Shown: positions 15,894 to 26,838, numbered from the stretch's first letter. The stretch: 64,000 bases of DNA from an uncultured Muribaculaceae bacterium (GCA_910584905.1 CAJUCQ010000024.1:20817-84816), one strand, 5' to 3'. Notes: generated from the sequence alone by a model not told the origin. Program-made: numbers and translations.

Positions 15894-18491
15894 ATGAACT
15901 TCAACAATTTTACTATCAAATCGCAGGAGGCAATCCAGAAAGCCGTCGAAATCACCCGCGGCTCAGGCTCGCAGTCAATCGAGCCGGTGCATCTCCTCAA
16001 AGGCGTCATTGAGGAAGGCGAGTCGCTCGTGAAGTTCATCTTCCAGAAAATCGGCGCCAACCTGCAAGGCATAAGCGCCAAAGTCGACGCCGAAATCGCC
16101 GCGCAACCCAAGGTGTCGGGCGGCGAGCCCTATCTCTCGCGGACATCCAACGACGTCCTTCAGAAAGCACTCGACATAGCCAAGAAAGCCGGCGACGAAT
16201 ACGTCACCCTCGAAGCCCTCCTTCTTGCCATTTTCGACGTCAACTCCCCCGCCTCCACAATCCTTAAGGACTACGGCGTAGGAAGCAAAGAACTGCAGGC
16301 CGCCGTCGACGAGCTCCGCAAAGGCAAAAAAGCCACCGACCAAAGCGCCGAAGAAACATACAACGCCCTATCGAAATACGCCATAAACCTCAACGAACGC
16401 GCCCGGCAGGGCAAACTCGACCCAGTGATCGGCCGCGACGAAGAAATCCGACGTGTGCTCCAGATTCTTTCACGACGCACAAAAAACAACCCAATGCTCA
16501 TCGGCGAACCCGGCACCGGCAAAACAGCCATAGCCGAAGGCCTCGCACACCGCATTGTCCGCGGCGACGTCCCCGAGAATCTGCGCTCCAAACAAATATA
16601 CTCCCTCGACATGGGCGCCCTCGTCGCCGGCGCAAAATACAAAGGCGAATTCGAAGAACGCCTCAAGGCTATCGTCAACGAAGTCACCGGAGCCGACGGC
16701 GAGATTATACTCTTCATCGACGAAATCCACACACTCGTCGGAGCCGGTAAAGGCGAAGGCGCCATGGACGCCGCAAACATCCTCAAGCCCGCGCTCGCGC
16801 GTGGCGAACTCAGAAGCATAGGCGCAACAACCCTCGACGAATATCAGAAATACTTCGAGAAAGACAAAGCCCTCGAACGCCGTTTCCAGAAAGTCATGGT
16901 TAACGAACCCGACGAGGCCTCGGCAATAGCCATCCTCCGCGGACTGAAAGAACGCTACGAAAACCACCACAAGGTGCGCATCCGCGACGAAGCGATTATC
17001 GCCGCCGTCCAGCTCTCCGAACGCTATATCACCGACCGCTTCCTCCCCGACAAAGCCATCGACCTTATCGACGAGGCCGCTTCGAAACTCAAACTCGAAA
17101 TCGACTCGGTGCCGCAGGCCCTCGACGACATCACTCGCCGCATAGCCCAGATGGAAATCGAGCGCGAAGCCATCAAGCGCGAAGACGACAAAGACCGCGT
17201 CCGCGACATCGAAAAACGTATCGCCGAACTCCGCGAGGAGGAAAAAGAATACTCCGCCAAGTGGAAAGCCGAGCGCGAGCTGATATCTAAAATACAACAA
17301 AACAAAATCGACATCGAACAGCTCAACTTCGATGCTGACCGCGCCGAACGCGAGGGCGACTACGCTAAAGTAGCCGAAATCCGCTACTCCAGCATTCAGG
17401 CAAAAGAGCGGGAAAACGCCGCAATCCAGCAGCAGCTCAAAGACATGCAGGGCGAGCGTGCGCTCATCAAAGAAGAAGTCGACGCCGACGACATCGCCGA
17501 CGTCGTATCCCGCTGGACCGGAATCCCCGTCAAGAAAATGGCCCGTAGCGAACAGGAAAAACTCCTTCACCTCGAAGTCGAGCTCCATTCGCGCGTCGTC
17601 GGGCAAGACGAAGCTATCCGCGCCATCGCCGACGCCGTGCGCCGCTCGCGCGCAGGCCTCAACGACCCCCGTCGCCCGATCGGCTCATTCATTTTCCTCG
17701 GAACGACAGGCGTCGGAAAAACCGAACTCGCCAAAGCCCTCGCCGAATACCTCTTCGACGACGAAAACATGATGACGCGTATCGACATGAGCGAATATCA
17801 GGAGAAACACTCCGTGAGCCGTCTCGTCGGCGCCCCTCCCGGATACGTCGGTTACGACGAAGGCGGACAGCTCACCGAAGCCGTAAGGCGCAAACCTTAC
17901 TCCGTAGTCCTCTTCGACGAAATCGAAAAGGCCCACCCAGATGTATTCAACATCCTCCTGCAGGTTCTCGACGACGGACGCCTCACCGACAACAAAGGCC
18001 GAAACGTCAACTTCAAGAACACCATCATAATCATGACCTCGAACATGGGTTCGGCCCTCATCCGCGACAATTTCGCCGCGATGACCCCCGAAAACCGCGA
18101 CGAGACCGTCGAAAAAACCAAGACTCAGGTCCTCGACATGCTCAAGCAGACGATACGCCCCGAGTTCCTCAACCGTATCGACGAGATTATAATGTTCACT
18201 CCCCTCAACCGCGAGGAAATCGAAGAAATCGTAGGCCTCCAGATTGAAGGCATCCGCAAGATGCTCTTGCAGTCAAGTGGCATCGACCTCAGGATTACCC
18301 CCAAAGCGCTAAGCTTCCTCGCCGACGAAGGCTTTGACCCCGAATTCGGTGCTCGACCCGTCAAGCGCGCCATCCACAGGCTCGTCCTCAATCAGCTCTC
18401 AAAAGACATCCTCGCGCGCAAGGTCGACCGCTCCAACCCCATAGTCATCGACACAACCGACGACGGCACCGACCTCATATTCAAAAACTGA
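15894..18491 (+). CDS. clpB: ATP-dependent disaggregase ClpB
   Basis: The 865-residue length is normal for ClpB. The N-domain spans about residues 1-145. AAA-1 has GEPGTGKT with Lys210 and FIDEIHTLVGAG. The coiled-coil middle domain (about 400-530) is rich in E, K, R and Q. AAA-2 has GTTGVGKTE with Lys609 and VVLFDEIEKAHPDV. The protein works as a hexamer with DnaK to pull apart protein aggregates in the cytoplasm. The middle domain separates ClpB from ClpA and ClpC. It is isolated between two terminators, so it is a single-gene unit; no CIRCE-type repeat is obvious upstream. Confidence 0.97.
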   Translation: MNFNNFTIKSQEAIQKAVEITRGSGSQSIEPVHLLKGVIEEGESLVKFIFQKIGANLQGISAKVDAEIAAQPKVSGGEPYLSRTSNDVLQKALDIAKKAGDEYVTLEALLLAIFDVNSPASTILKDYGVGSKELQAAVDELRKGKKATDQSAEETYNALSKYAINLNERARQGKLDPVIGRDEEIRRVLQILSRRTKNNPMLIGEPGTGKTAIAEGLAHRIVRGDVPENLRSKQIYSLDMGALVAGAKYKGEFEERLKAIVNEVTGADGEIILFIDEIHTLVGAGKGEGAMDAANILKPALARGELRSIGATTLDEYQKYFEKDKALERRFQKVMVNEPDEASAIAILRGLKERYENHHKVRIRDEAIIAAVQLSERYITDRFLPDKAIDLIDEAASKLKLEIDSVPQALDDITRRIAQMEIEREAIKREDDKDRVRDIEKRIAELREEEKEYSAKWKAERELISKIQQNKIDIEQLNFDADRAEREGDYAKVAEIRYSSIQAKERENAAIQQQLKDMQGERALIKEEVDADDIADVVSRWTGIPVKKMARSEQEKLLHLEVELHSRVVGQDEAIRAIADAVRRSRAGLNDPRRPIGSFIFLGTTGVGKTELAKALAEYLFDDENMMTRIDMSEYQEKHSVSRLVGAPPGYVGYDEGGQLTEAVRRKPYSVVLFDEIEKAHPDVFNILLQVLDDGRLTDNKGRNVNFKNTIIIMTSNMGSALIRDNFAAMTPENRDETVEKTKTQVLDMLKQTIRPEFLNRIDEIIMFTPLNREEIEEIVGLQIEGIRKMLLQSSGIDLRITPKALSFLADEGFDPEFGARPVKRAIHRLVLNQLSKDILARKVDRSNPIVIDTTDDGTDLIFKN

Positions 18492-18517
18492 AAATCTCTT
18501 TAACCGCAACCACAATC

Positions 18518-18558
18518 CGGCCCCCCGGGCGCATCGCGCCTCAGGGCCGGTTTTTTTG
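18518..18558 (+). terminator. Terminator of clpB
   Basis: The stem CCGGCCC (18518-18524) / GGGCCGG (18545-18551), with further inner GC pairing, is followed directly by seven T. It lies 27 bp after the clpB stop. Confidence 0.85.
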
Positions 18559-18637
18559 CGCCCTAGCCGCAAACAGAAGCCTGCCTCAAGAAACTATCGA
18601 GGAGTGGAAAGGAAGCTGGGTGCCAACTTTCATTTTG

Positions 18638-21600
18638 CTATCTTGCGAGCGACAGGTTTATCGAGATGCCGTATGACGAGTTGGTCGTGGGGTAGGAGCT
18701 TGTGGTGACAAGGGGCGTGTTGACCTGATGGTCGAAGTAGGCCTGAAGTGTGATGCGCTTGCTCAGGATGTAAGAGGCCGTGAAGTTGATGCCGAGGGTG
18801 TTGGCCCCGGACGTCGGCTGTGTGTAGTTGCTCTCGATGCGGCGGATGAGGGCCTGCGTGTTCTGGAATGAGAAGTCGGCGTTAAGCGTCAGGTCGTTGC
18901 TTACGCCCTGAGCCGAACCTTTCATCTTGAGCACGGTGTTGAAGCCGATGATTTTGTAGCCCACGCCTACGGTGATGCCCTTGGTCGTGGCCTCGACGAC
19001 CTGCCCGGCCGACGTGTTGAGCGTGAGAGTGCGCTGGTCGCGCCACTCGGCGTTGAACTGGAGGTCGTTTTTCATCGTCGCTTTCACGCCGAAGAGAGGC
19101 GCGAAGCGCTCGGTGATGGCCACCGATGAAATGTTGAACGGCGACGACGGCACGGGCAGTCCCGAGAGCTCGTCGAGCGTGAAGCCGAGATTGCCCCCGT
19201 CGGCGCTTACCCAGTTGAGATACGACGAGAACGACCCCACGGAGTAGGTGCACTGATAGGCGTGGCTCAGCGTAAAGCTCTTGAAGATATTGCGCATGTT
19301 GCCCATATTGATAAGGCCGTCATAGGTGACGCGCCAGTTCGGAAGCACGCTCGAGAAATCGGGGAAGGGATTGAGCGTGACGCTCTCGGCCGAACTGCCG
19401 GAATATGCCGCCATAAATGCCGGGATGAGCACGTCCGACGACGTCCGGCTCACTTCGCCCGTAGCGGGCGAGAAGGGCTTGCCCGCTTCGGGGGTGCCGG
19501 CGATGAAGCCTCCGTCGGGGTAGCGGAGGCCGGCGTACTGAGCCTCGACGCGGTCGCGGATTTCAGGGATATTCGCGAGGAAGGTGTTGAAGGCCGCCGA
19601 GTTGTAGCCGTCGTCGGCTTTCGAGCTTCTGAGCGCGGTGCCGAGCGCCATGTGAGTCTTGGTGTACGACCCGGCGAGCGACGTAGGCATGCCGTCGTAC
19701 ATAAACTGCACCTGCGACGTGCGGTTGTCCGTGCGGTTGAACGTCAGCTGTATCTTGAAGCCCTTGAAGATTTCGAGGTTCGCCTCGATGTTAAGCTCGT
19801 TGGTGCGCCCCCACACGGCAGGCGACGTCTGGCCGTCGTCGGTGATGAGCCAGCCGCGGTCGAGGGCCTTGCGGATATAGCTTTCGTCAGTGAAGCCGAA
19901 GGCGAAGTCGAGCCCCGGAGCCATAGGCCCGTATGAGGTGCTTTCTCCGAAGATGTTGCCGATTTCGGGGCGGAAGAGCGGCAGGCTCATCGTCCGGGTG
20001 TTGCGGTAGCGGACTGATACGTTTCGAGGCGACATCACAAGTCGCGTGGCGTATTCGCCTATTTCGCGCATCAGGCTCTTCTCGTCCTTGAGGAGTTCAA
20101 GGACGGTGAACTTGATGTTTTGGTCGCCGCGTGTGAGGATTTCGACGTTGTTGGCGTCGATAATCTTTGTCTTGACGGCGAAGGGCTTGTTGCCGTCGGC
20201 CGTCACGGCTGTTACCTTCACCTTTTTGGTGCGGAGGTTGTGTTTGATGACGAGCGTCGTGTCGGGTTTGAGGGCGAAGGCCTTTTCGAAGCGCTTGGGT
20301 TTGCGTGTCGTCGTGTTGGGGCGGCGTGTGTTGGCAAAGCGCTTGTTCACCTCTTTGAGGAATGTGATTTTGTTGTAGAAGCCCTCGAAGTTGATGCGCC
20401 CGTCGGCGTTCCATGCCGCCTGATTGGCTATGGAGTTGCCCATCGACGTGCCGTCGATGGTGGCGCCGCGGTCCCAGCGATAGGTGGCGTTGTAGCTGAC
20501 GTTGGCCGTGAGGAAGTCGAGGAACGGTATTTTCGAGAAGGGCGCGCGGTATTGGCCCGTGAAGGTCTGGTTGTAGGCCCACGGCGTGCCCATTGAGCGT
20601 ATCGACTGCCACACCGTGTCTTTCCATTCCTTGTACTTGTCAGGGAAGAGCTTGCGGTTGACGGCGCCGACCGTTTCCTCGATGCGGGCCGACGTGTTGG
20701 AGTTGAAGGTGAGGCTGAGTGTCTTGGTGATGTTCCAGGTCAGCGCGAGCTGGCGGTCCCACAGGAAGTTCTTGCTCACCGAAACGGGCAGCTGGAACAT
20801 CTGGTCGGTCTCCGAGCGCGTCTGCTGTTCGTAGTAGTAGCGGCTCATGTTGGTCTGGAACGAGATATTCGTCGGCAGCCAGTTGAGCTCCCATTCCTTG
20901 AGGAAACGCGCGTTTTTATTCTTCGACTTCAGGCCCTTGAAGGGTTTGAAGGCCTTGAAGTAGGGCGAATAGTTATACTGGAGAGCGCCGCGATAGTCGT
21001 TGGTGTTTTCGTATTCGGTCGTCGGGTCGTTTTTTGACTGCTTGCTGAACGAGAAGTTTACCGTGAAGTTCGCCGGGTCCCAAGGCATGGGGTTTTTGCT
21101 CTTGACGTCGAATTTAAGCCCCGAGAGCGAGAAGTTCTGTATAGACGTGCGCTCGACAGCGTATGAGCTTATGGAGTCGCGCTCGGCCTTTGTCGTGCAG
21201 TCGTTGAGGGCGTCTTTGAGGAGCACATCCTGGTCAAGGGGATTGTATTTCGGCGATGTTTTCTCCTCGCTGCGCGAGTAGTAGACAGGAGCGCGAAGCT
21301 TGGCCTTCTCGGGGAGGAAGCGCCCGAGGTCGGCCTGAACGGCCACGTTATACTGCTGGAAATCGTCGAGCCGGCGCTCGTTCAGGCTTTGGTCTACGCC
21401 GCCGAAGCCTGCTGTCTCGAAGTGGCCGCCGAGGTTCAGCGTGGCCACGTCCGAGAGTGCCAGCGTGGCGTTGGCCTTGGCCGCCCAGCCGCCCTCTTCG
21501 GCAAAATCGGTCACCTTAAGTTCGTTCACCCACACGGTGCCGTCCTTCGTAGTGGCCGAGTTGTTGCGGATGCCTATGAGGATGACACGCACGTCCGACA

Positions 21601-24600
21601 GCGACGGGTTGCCGAGCACGGCCATGCGGTTGCGGTTGTTGTCCGGGTCGCGGCCCGTGTAGAGCACGCCATAGCCCACGCCCTCTTCTTCCGCCCTCTT
21701 CGCGCGGTTGCGCTCTTTTTTCAGGTCGACGAGGCTCTGAAGGTTGAAGTTGAGATAGTTGTTCTCGGGCCACACAAGCTCGCGGTCGGCGTTGGAATCG
21801 CTGTATTTTTTCGGAGCCGTCAGCTCAAGCGGAATTTCATATTCGTAGAAATTGTTCTTGACGTCAGTGCCGAGGCGGATGAAGGCCGAGAGGTCGCCCG
21901 TCCGCGTGTCGGTGGTGTTGTCGATAGGCGCTTCGGCGTGAATCCACATCTGCAGGCGCTTGTAGTTGCGGAGGTCGAGTTGCGTGTTGCGATAAACGGC
22001 GCGGGCGTCGCCTGCCGTGAGGTCGGTCACCTTCAGCGACATCGACTGCTCGTTGAGCTGCGTAATCTGACTCTGCGACGGGTCCTGAATACGCGTCACC
22101 CCCGGAGGCAGCACGTAGTTCACAGGCTCGCGGCCCGCATTCTCCTCGATGTTCACCACCGATATGTCGAGTTGGCCCTGAGCCGGAGCGTCGCCGCGCG
22201 AGTTGAGGTTGAAATCATAGCTACGCCACTCGCCGCGCACAAGTTCGAACGTGGCGAATCGCAGGTGGGTCGGCTTCTTGAATCCGGTCATGAACATGCG
22301 CGCGAAACGTATGGTCGAGAAGTCGGAGATGCCGCCCACTATTTTCTCGAAGTCGCTCAAAGGTATCTTGAACTGATACCATTCGACTTCGAGATCGGGG
22401 TTCTGGGGGTCGCGCGTCGGGACGAGCGACGTCTGCTTGTCCGTGATATAATTCTTGCCCACCACGAGGTCCTCGGGGCGGATTGAAACCCTGTACTGGA
22501 AGTAGCGCTCGTATTCGTTGAGCGTATTGTCCTGATTGATGTCCTCGACGTCGGGAGTGGCGCGCGAGCTTTGGTAGAGAGGGTCGGAAGCATCCTCGGG
22601 CGAGAGCGAGTTGCCTTCGACGCCGTTGTAGCGTTTGTAGCGCTCAAGCACGCCGATGCGCTGCTCGTCGTAGTCGTAGCCGCGGTAGAAGTGGTAGTTG
22701 TCACCGGCAGGGTCGCGCAAGGGCGAGAACGGGTCGTTTTCCATCTCGGCCACAGTCTGCGGCGACAGCCGCTGGCGCAGCTCCGCGAGATATTCGGCAT
22801 ACGAAGGGAAAGCGAACTCGTCATCGTTGGGGAGGCCGTCAAGCCCGACGTCCTGCGCCAAGCGTGCTCCCGTGGCGTTGTCGAAAGAGTAGGTCAGCGA
22901 ATTCTGCGATGACACGCGCCCCCACACCGTCTCCTTAAGATACTGGTTGTTGCCATCGTAGGGGATGCCGTTCTCATAGCTCTTGAGGCCGTCTTTAAGG
23001 ATGTCTTCCGACAGCTCGCCGAAGTTGAGATAGAGGTCGCCGCCCTCGAGATTCGGGTTCTCGGGGTCAAGGAAAGGATTTAGGAGCCAGAACTGCACAT
23101 ACTCGATGTTGCTTTGCTCGAAGTTGGTGTTGTCGAGTCTGCGCATGATGCCGCCCCAGCGCTTTTCGGGGTTCAGCAGGCGCCCGGCATCGTCGATATT
23201 GGTGGCGTCGAGGTTGTAGGGGCCGCGTTCGTCGGGGTAGAACGACAGGTTGAGCGTCTGTATCGTCGACGACTCGCCGTAGCCCAGCTCGCGTCCCTGG
23301 AATATCTCGCGCGAGGTCACTTCGCGCACGTAGGGGTTCGACAGCTGTTTGAGGTCGCTCTTGATGTAGCCCGGAGCCAGCGACGAATTGCGCTGAGTGA
23401 ACATACGGTCGATATAATACCAGTTCAAGAGCGCGCGGTTCTTGCCGTAAGCCACGTTGTTGCTCAGCGAAGCCTCCGGGAAGAGCGCATCGGGCGAAGG
23501 GTCGTAGGGCGTCGACGCGAGGAACCACGAGTATGGCGACCGCAGGTCGATGCCGGTCTGCGTGTTCTCGAAGTCATCGACATACGACGATCCCTTGTTC
23601 GACCCGCTTCTCTGTGCGTGCGGCAACAGGCGGGCATATTCAGCCGTGAGATTGAGGCTCGACGGCGCCGTGGCGTTCACTGTCGGTATCTTGTTGAGCA
23701 GATTGGTGAGCCACATGAATTCGCCGTTGTAGTTCAGGTTGAGGCCAACCATTGTGTTGTTCACCACCTCGTCGCCGATATTCACCTTCTCCAATAGAGC
23801 TTTCTCCGAAAAGTGGAGGAGCGTGCCGCCGATATTGAGGTTCTTGTTGACCTGATACTGGAGGTCAAGCCCGAGGAGCGTCTTGCGTTGCATCGAGAAA
23901 AGCGACTGGTTTTCAAGCGTCACGCTGATGTTCTGGCCCGAGTCGATGATGCTTTGGTTGGTGATGGTGACGATGCCCATGGCGTAGTCGACGGTATAGT
24001 CCGAGTTCTCCGTGAGGGTCACGCCCCCGGCCGTGACTATCACCGACCCGCGGGGCACGTTCATGGCATTAAGCCTGATCTGCGATCCCGCCGATGCCTG
24101 ATATTCACCCTGAAGGATAAACTTATTTTTGTCGGCATACTGCCGCGCCACCACGAGCGTCGAGTCGTAAAGCTCCTGATACACGTATTGGTCCGCAAGG
24201 GCCGGATTGTTGATTTTCTTGCGCAGGTGCGACCCGAAAGGCTCCACGACCGGGAAGATGACCTTGCCCTGCTGGGCCATGATGGTGTAGCCCTCGATGA
24301 AGTCGAAGAAACCGTCGGGGTTGCTATCCTCGTTCGAGTCGATGCGGTCGAGGTTCATCACCTGGAGCAGCGACTGGTTGTTGAGCCCCGGCACGGGCAG
24401 ATAATTGATTTGCGTGCCAGTCGTGTCCGACAGGTATTTGATATTCAGCCTGAACTTGCTTTTCTGTATCTGATAGCCGCCGAGCGAATACACGTTTTTC
24501 ATCATCAGCTTCCACATCGGTAGCTGCGGCGACGTCGTCGTGCTCTTGAGCATCTTCACGTAGAGGCTTTGGTCGGTCGACGTGATGTCGCCCGAGAACT

Positions 24601-26128
24601 CCCCGACCTGATATACTTGCCCGCGGTAGGTATATTCGAAGGCCACGGCCAGCACCTCGTCGGCGTTCAGCGCCGAGCGCACGGATATGTAGCCGAGTGT
24701 CTGGTTCAGCGTGTACTCCGACGAGCTGAGCAGACGGGCGCTTTCGACCTTCTCATAGTCCGAGCCGCCGTCGATGCCGTAGGCCGAAAGAGGCGCCAGC
24801 GCCTGCGTCACGTTGTTGATGTTGCGCGCCGACGGATATTGCGTCTTGATGGTCTCAAGCAGGTTGTTCGAGGCGTTGGCCGGATTGGGGAGCGCCGGGT
24901 TCGTGCGCCAGTAGTCATTGGCGAGCACGCTGTTCTCGCCGAGGTCCTGAAAGGCGACGAGATTGCGCGCCTGTTCGTATTTGCCCGTTTTGTTTGTCAC
25001 CCACACCTCGATACGCGTGATGCTGACGCCCGACGACACGTAGGGCAGCTTCGAGGCGAAGTCGTCGTAGTTGTCGCGGAAAAAATGCGCGAGGAAAAAG
25101 TGGCGGTTCTGGTCATACTCGTCGGCGTTGACGCTGAACTCCGTCGTCTGCGCGCCGCCCTTTGTGTTCACGGTCTTTGACTCCGAGTTTTGTTGCGACA
25201 CAAGAGCCGTGGCCGTGAGCTTGCCGAACTGCAGCTTGGTCTTGAAGCCGAAAAGAGCCGTCGACCCGCGGATGAGCGACGACCCCGTGGTCATCGACAC
25301 ATTGCCCGCCTCGATGCTCTTGACGATATCGTCTTCCTGACCCTCGTATGCCAGCTTGAGGTTCTTGGAGTCGAAATCGAATGTGGCGTCCGTGTTATAG
25401 CTCATGTTGAACTTCATTCGGTCGCCGACCGACGCGTTGATGGTGGCTTGGATTTTTTGGTCGAAGTCGAAATAGGTCTTGCGCCGCGACGACAGCGACA
25501 GCGACGGATTGTCAGTCTTGTTGCTCTTGATGCCCATCTGCACCTGCACCGACCCTTGCGTCTTGAGCTGGACGCCGCCCGGCCCGAATATCTTCTCAAG
25601 AGGCCCGAGGGCGAAATTCATGTCGAAGATATTGAACGGCTGTTTCTCCTTGTCGGTGATAAGCTCCTGATTGCGCGTGCGATAGTACTGCTGCATCGAC
25701 TTGCGCAGTTGCCAGTTGTTGTACTGCTCGGCCGAGAGCATGAACGGCGTGGCGATGTCGAAATCGCCCACTCGCGTATGCACGATATACGACCCCGTGG
25801 CCGCGTCGTACTCCGCCTCCGTGCGTATGTTCGAAGGCGCCGAGAGGTCGTAGGCAAGCTCGTTTTCCATCAGCTGCTCATAATTCTCCGGCACGGTCTG
25901 GAGCACAGGGAAGGGCATCATAATCGAATCCGCGGGCGGAGCCGGAGGATAAGCCCCCGGAGCCGGAGGCTTGAGCTCGCTTTTGTAGTATTGGGCCGAA
26001 GCCCCCGGGATAAGCCACATCACCACAAGCGCCATCACAAAGACGCCTCCGCCGCCACCGAGGCGGCGGTAGAGACGCCCGAGAGCGTGTGCAGGATTAT
26101 ATTTCCGGTAAGCTTCTTGAAACTTCAT
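18638..26128 (-). CDS. sprA: SprA/Sov-type giant outer membrane protein
   Basis: At 2496 residues this is by far the largest gene here. After a basic start, one hydrophobic export segment (about 31-46) precedes QYYKSELKPPAPGAYPP. The rest is very beta-rich, with repeated asparagine/aromatic strands and a C-terminal strand ending S-L-A-R. Size, N-terminal sequence and position after ruvA match SprA (Sov in Porphyromonas). In Flavobacterium this is the large barrel through which type IX secretion cargo leaves. No other type IX core gene (gldK-N, porV) is in the window, and SprA relatives also occur in species thought to lack the full system, so a working secreton is not proven. Confidence 0.9.
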   Translation of the reverse strand: MKFQEAYRKYNPAHALGRLYRRLGGGGGVFVMALVVMWLIPGASAQYYKSELKPPAPGAYPPAPPADSIMMPFPVLQTVPENYEQLMENELAYDLSAPSNIRTEAEYDAATGSYIVHTRVGDFDIATPFMLSAEQYNNWQLRKSMQQYYRTRNQELITDKEKQPFNIFDMNFALGPLEKIFGPGGVQLKTQGSVQVQMGIKSNKTDNPSLSLSSRRKTYFDFDQKIQATINASVGDRMKFNMSYNTDATFDFDSKNLKLAYEGQEDDIVKSIEAGNVSMTTGSSLIRGSTALFGFKTKLQFGKLTATALVSQQNSESKTVNTKGGAQTTEFSVNADEYDQNRHFFLAHFFRDNYDDFASKLPYVSSGVSITRIEVWVTNKTGKYEQARNLVAFQDLGENSVLANDYWRTNPALPNPANASNNLLETIKTQYPSARNINNVTQALAPLSAYGIDGGSDYEKVESARLLSSSEYTLNQTLGYISVRSALNADEVLAVAFEYTYRGQVYQVGEFSGDITSTDQSLYVKMLKSTTTSPQLPMWKLMMKNVYSLGGYQIQKSKFRLNIKYLSDTTGTQINYLPVPGLNNQSLLQVMNLDRIDSNEDSNPDGFFDFIEGYTIMAQQGKVIFPVVEPFGSHLRKKINNPALADQYVYQELYDSTLVVARQYADKNKFILQGEYQASAGSQIRLNAMNVPRGSVIVTAGGVTLTENSDYTVDYAMGIVTITNQSIIDSGQNISVTLENQSLFSMQRKTLLGLDLQYQVNKNLNIGGTLLHFSEKALLEKVNIGDEVVNNTMVGLNLNYNGEFMWLTNLLNKIPTVNATAPSSLNLTAEYARLLPHAQRSGSNKGSSYVDDFENTQTGIDLRSPYSWFLASTPYDPSPDALFPEASLSNNVAYGKNRALLNWYYIDRMFTQRNSSLAPGYIKSDLKQLSNPYVREVTSREIFQGRELGYGESSTIQTLNLSFYPDERGPYNLDATNIDDAGRLLNPEKRWGGIMRRLDNTNFEQSNIEYVQFWLLNPFLDPENPNLEGGDLYLNFGELSEDILKDGLKSYENGIPYDGNNQYLKETVWGRVSSQNSLTYSFDNATGARLAQDVGLDGLPNDDEFAFPSYAEYLAELRQRLSPQTVAEMENDPFSPLRDPAGDNYHFYRGYDYDEQRIGVLERYKRYNGVEGNSLSPEDASDPLYQSSRATPDVEDINQDNTLNEYERYFQYRVSIRPEDLVVGKNYITDKQTSLVPTRDPQNPDLEVEWYQFKIPLSDFEKIVGGISDFSTIRFARMFMTGFKKPTHLRFATFELVRGEWRSYDFNLNSRGDAPAQGQLDISVVNIEENAGREPVNYVLPPGVTRIQDPSQSQITQLNEQSMSLKVTDLTAGDARAVYRNTQLDLRNYKRLQMWIHAEAPIDNTTDTRTGDLSAFIRLGTDVKNNFYEYEIPLELTAPKKYSDSNADRELVWPENNYLNFNLQSLVDLKKERNRAKRAEEEGVGYGVLYTGRDPDNNRNRMAVLGNPSLSDVRVILIGIRNNSATTKDGTVWVNELKVTDFAEEGGWAAKANATLALSDVATLNLGGHFETAGFGGVDQSLNERRLDDFQQYNVAVQADLGRFLPEKAKLRAPVYYSRSEEKTSPKYNPLDQDVLLKDALNDCTTKAERDSISSYAVERTSIQNFSLSGLKFDVKSKNPMPWDPANFTVNFSFSKQSKNDPTTEYENTNDYRGALQYNYSPYFKAFKPFKGLKSKNKNARFLKEWELNWLPTNISFQTNMSRYYYEQQTRSETDQMFQLPVSVSKNFLWDRQLALTWNITKTLSLTFNSNTSARIEETVGAVNRKLFPDKYKEWKDTVWQSIRSMGTPWAYNQTFTGQYRAPFSKIPFLDFLTANVSYNATYRWDRGATIDGTSMGNSIANQAAWNADGRINFEGFYNKITFLKEVNKRFANTRRPNTTTRKPKRFEKAFALKPDTTLVIKHNLRTKKVKVTAVTADGNKPFAVKTKIIDANNVEILTRGDQNIKFTVLELLKDEKSLMREIGEYATRLVMSPRNVSVRYRNTRTMSLPLFRPEIGNIFGESTSYGPMAPGLDFAFGFTDESYIRKALDRGWLITDDGQTSPAVWGRTNELNIEANLEIFKGFKIQLTFNRTDNRTSQVQFMYDGMPTSLAGSYTKTHMALGTALRSSKADDGYNSAAFNTFLANIPEIRDRVEAQYAGLRYPDGGFIAGTPEAGKPFSPATGEVSRTSSDVLIPAFMAAYSGSSAESVTLNPFPDFSSVLPNWRVTYDGLINMGNMRNIFKSFTLSHAYQCTYSVGSFSSYLNWVSADGGNLGFTLDELSGLPVPSSPFNISSVAITERFAPLFGVKATMKNDLQFNAEWRDQRTLTLNTSAGQVVEATTKGITVGVGYKIIGFNTVLKMKGSAQGVSNDLTLNADFSFQNTQALIRRIESNYTQPTSGANTLGINFTASYILSKRITLQAYFDHQVNTPLVTTSSYPTTNSSYGISINLSLAR

Positions 26129-26205
26129 TGCAGAAACGGAGCGCGCTCACGGGGCCACAGCTGTTGGGGCCGCGAAGACCGGCGACGCGCGCAGGGTAGG
26201 GGGGC

Positions 26206-26802
26206 TTAAAGACGCGGGAGCGCCTTCTTGATGGCCTGTTCGGCCTTGAGCGTCGGGTCTTCGTCGAAGATGGCCGAAAGCACCTTGTCGGAAGCCTTGC
26301 GGTCAAACCCGAGCATCATAAGCGCGGCGTGGGCCTCGTCGAAAGCATCGCTCCTCCGCGCCGCTTCCGCGCCTGACTGCAATACTAACGTATGACCCGT
26401 CGGTTTTATTTTATCGCGGAGGTCAACAATTATTCTTTCCGCCGTTTTTGTCCCTATTCCCTTTACGCCCTTGAGCCGTTTGGCATCGCCCGTGGCGATT
26501 ACGGCGCCCAGCTCGTTCGCCCCCAGCGACGACAGCACAATCATTGCCGTCGAAGCTCCGACGCCGCTGACGCCTATCAGCAGCCTGAACAGTTCCCGCT
26601 CGCGCTCGTCGGCAAAACCGTAGAGCGTATAGGCGTCCTCGCGGATGGATTCATGCACCAGAAGCTTGGCCTCGCTGCGGCCCTCGATGGCGCTGAACGT
26701 CGGGAGCGAGATATTAAGCAGATAACCGACGCCGCCTGACGTCTCTATCACCGCCGCCGCCGGATTGAGCGCCGCAACGGCGCCGCGGATATATTCTATC
26801 AT
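26206..26802 (-). CDS. ruvA: Holliday junction helicase subunit RuvA
   Basis: This 198-residue protein is of normal length. The OB-fold start is MIEYIRGAVAALNP. Helix-hairpin-helix repeats include LLIGVSGVGASTAM and RLKGVKGIGTKTAERI, and the C-terminal RuvB-contact domain (about 150-198) contains EAHAALMMLGF. RuvA binds four-way junctions as a tetramer and directs RuvB during branch migration. Its stop is 77 bp before the sprA start on the same strand. Confidence 0.95.
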   Translation of the reverse strand: MIEYIRGAVAALNPAAAVIETSGGVGYLLNISLPTFSAIEGRSEAKLLVHESIREDAYTLYGFADERERELFRLLIGVSGVGASTAMIVLSSLGANELGAVIATGDAKRLKGVKGIGTKTAERIIVDLRDKIKPTGHTLVLQSGAEAARRSDAFDEAHAALMMLGFDRKASDKVLSAIFDEDPTLKAEQAIKKALPRL

Positions 26803-26838
26803 GATGTTATGACTCGTGTGGATGGTTCGACACTATAA

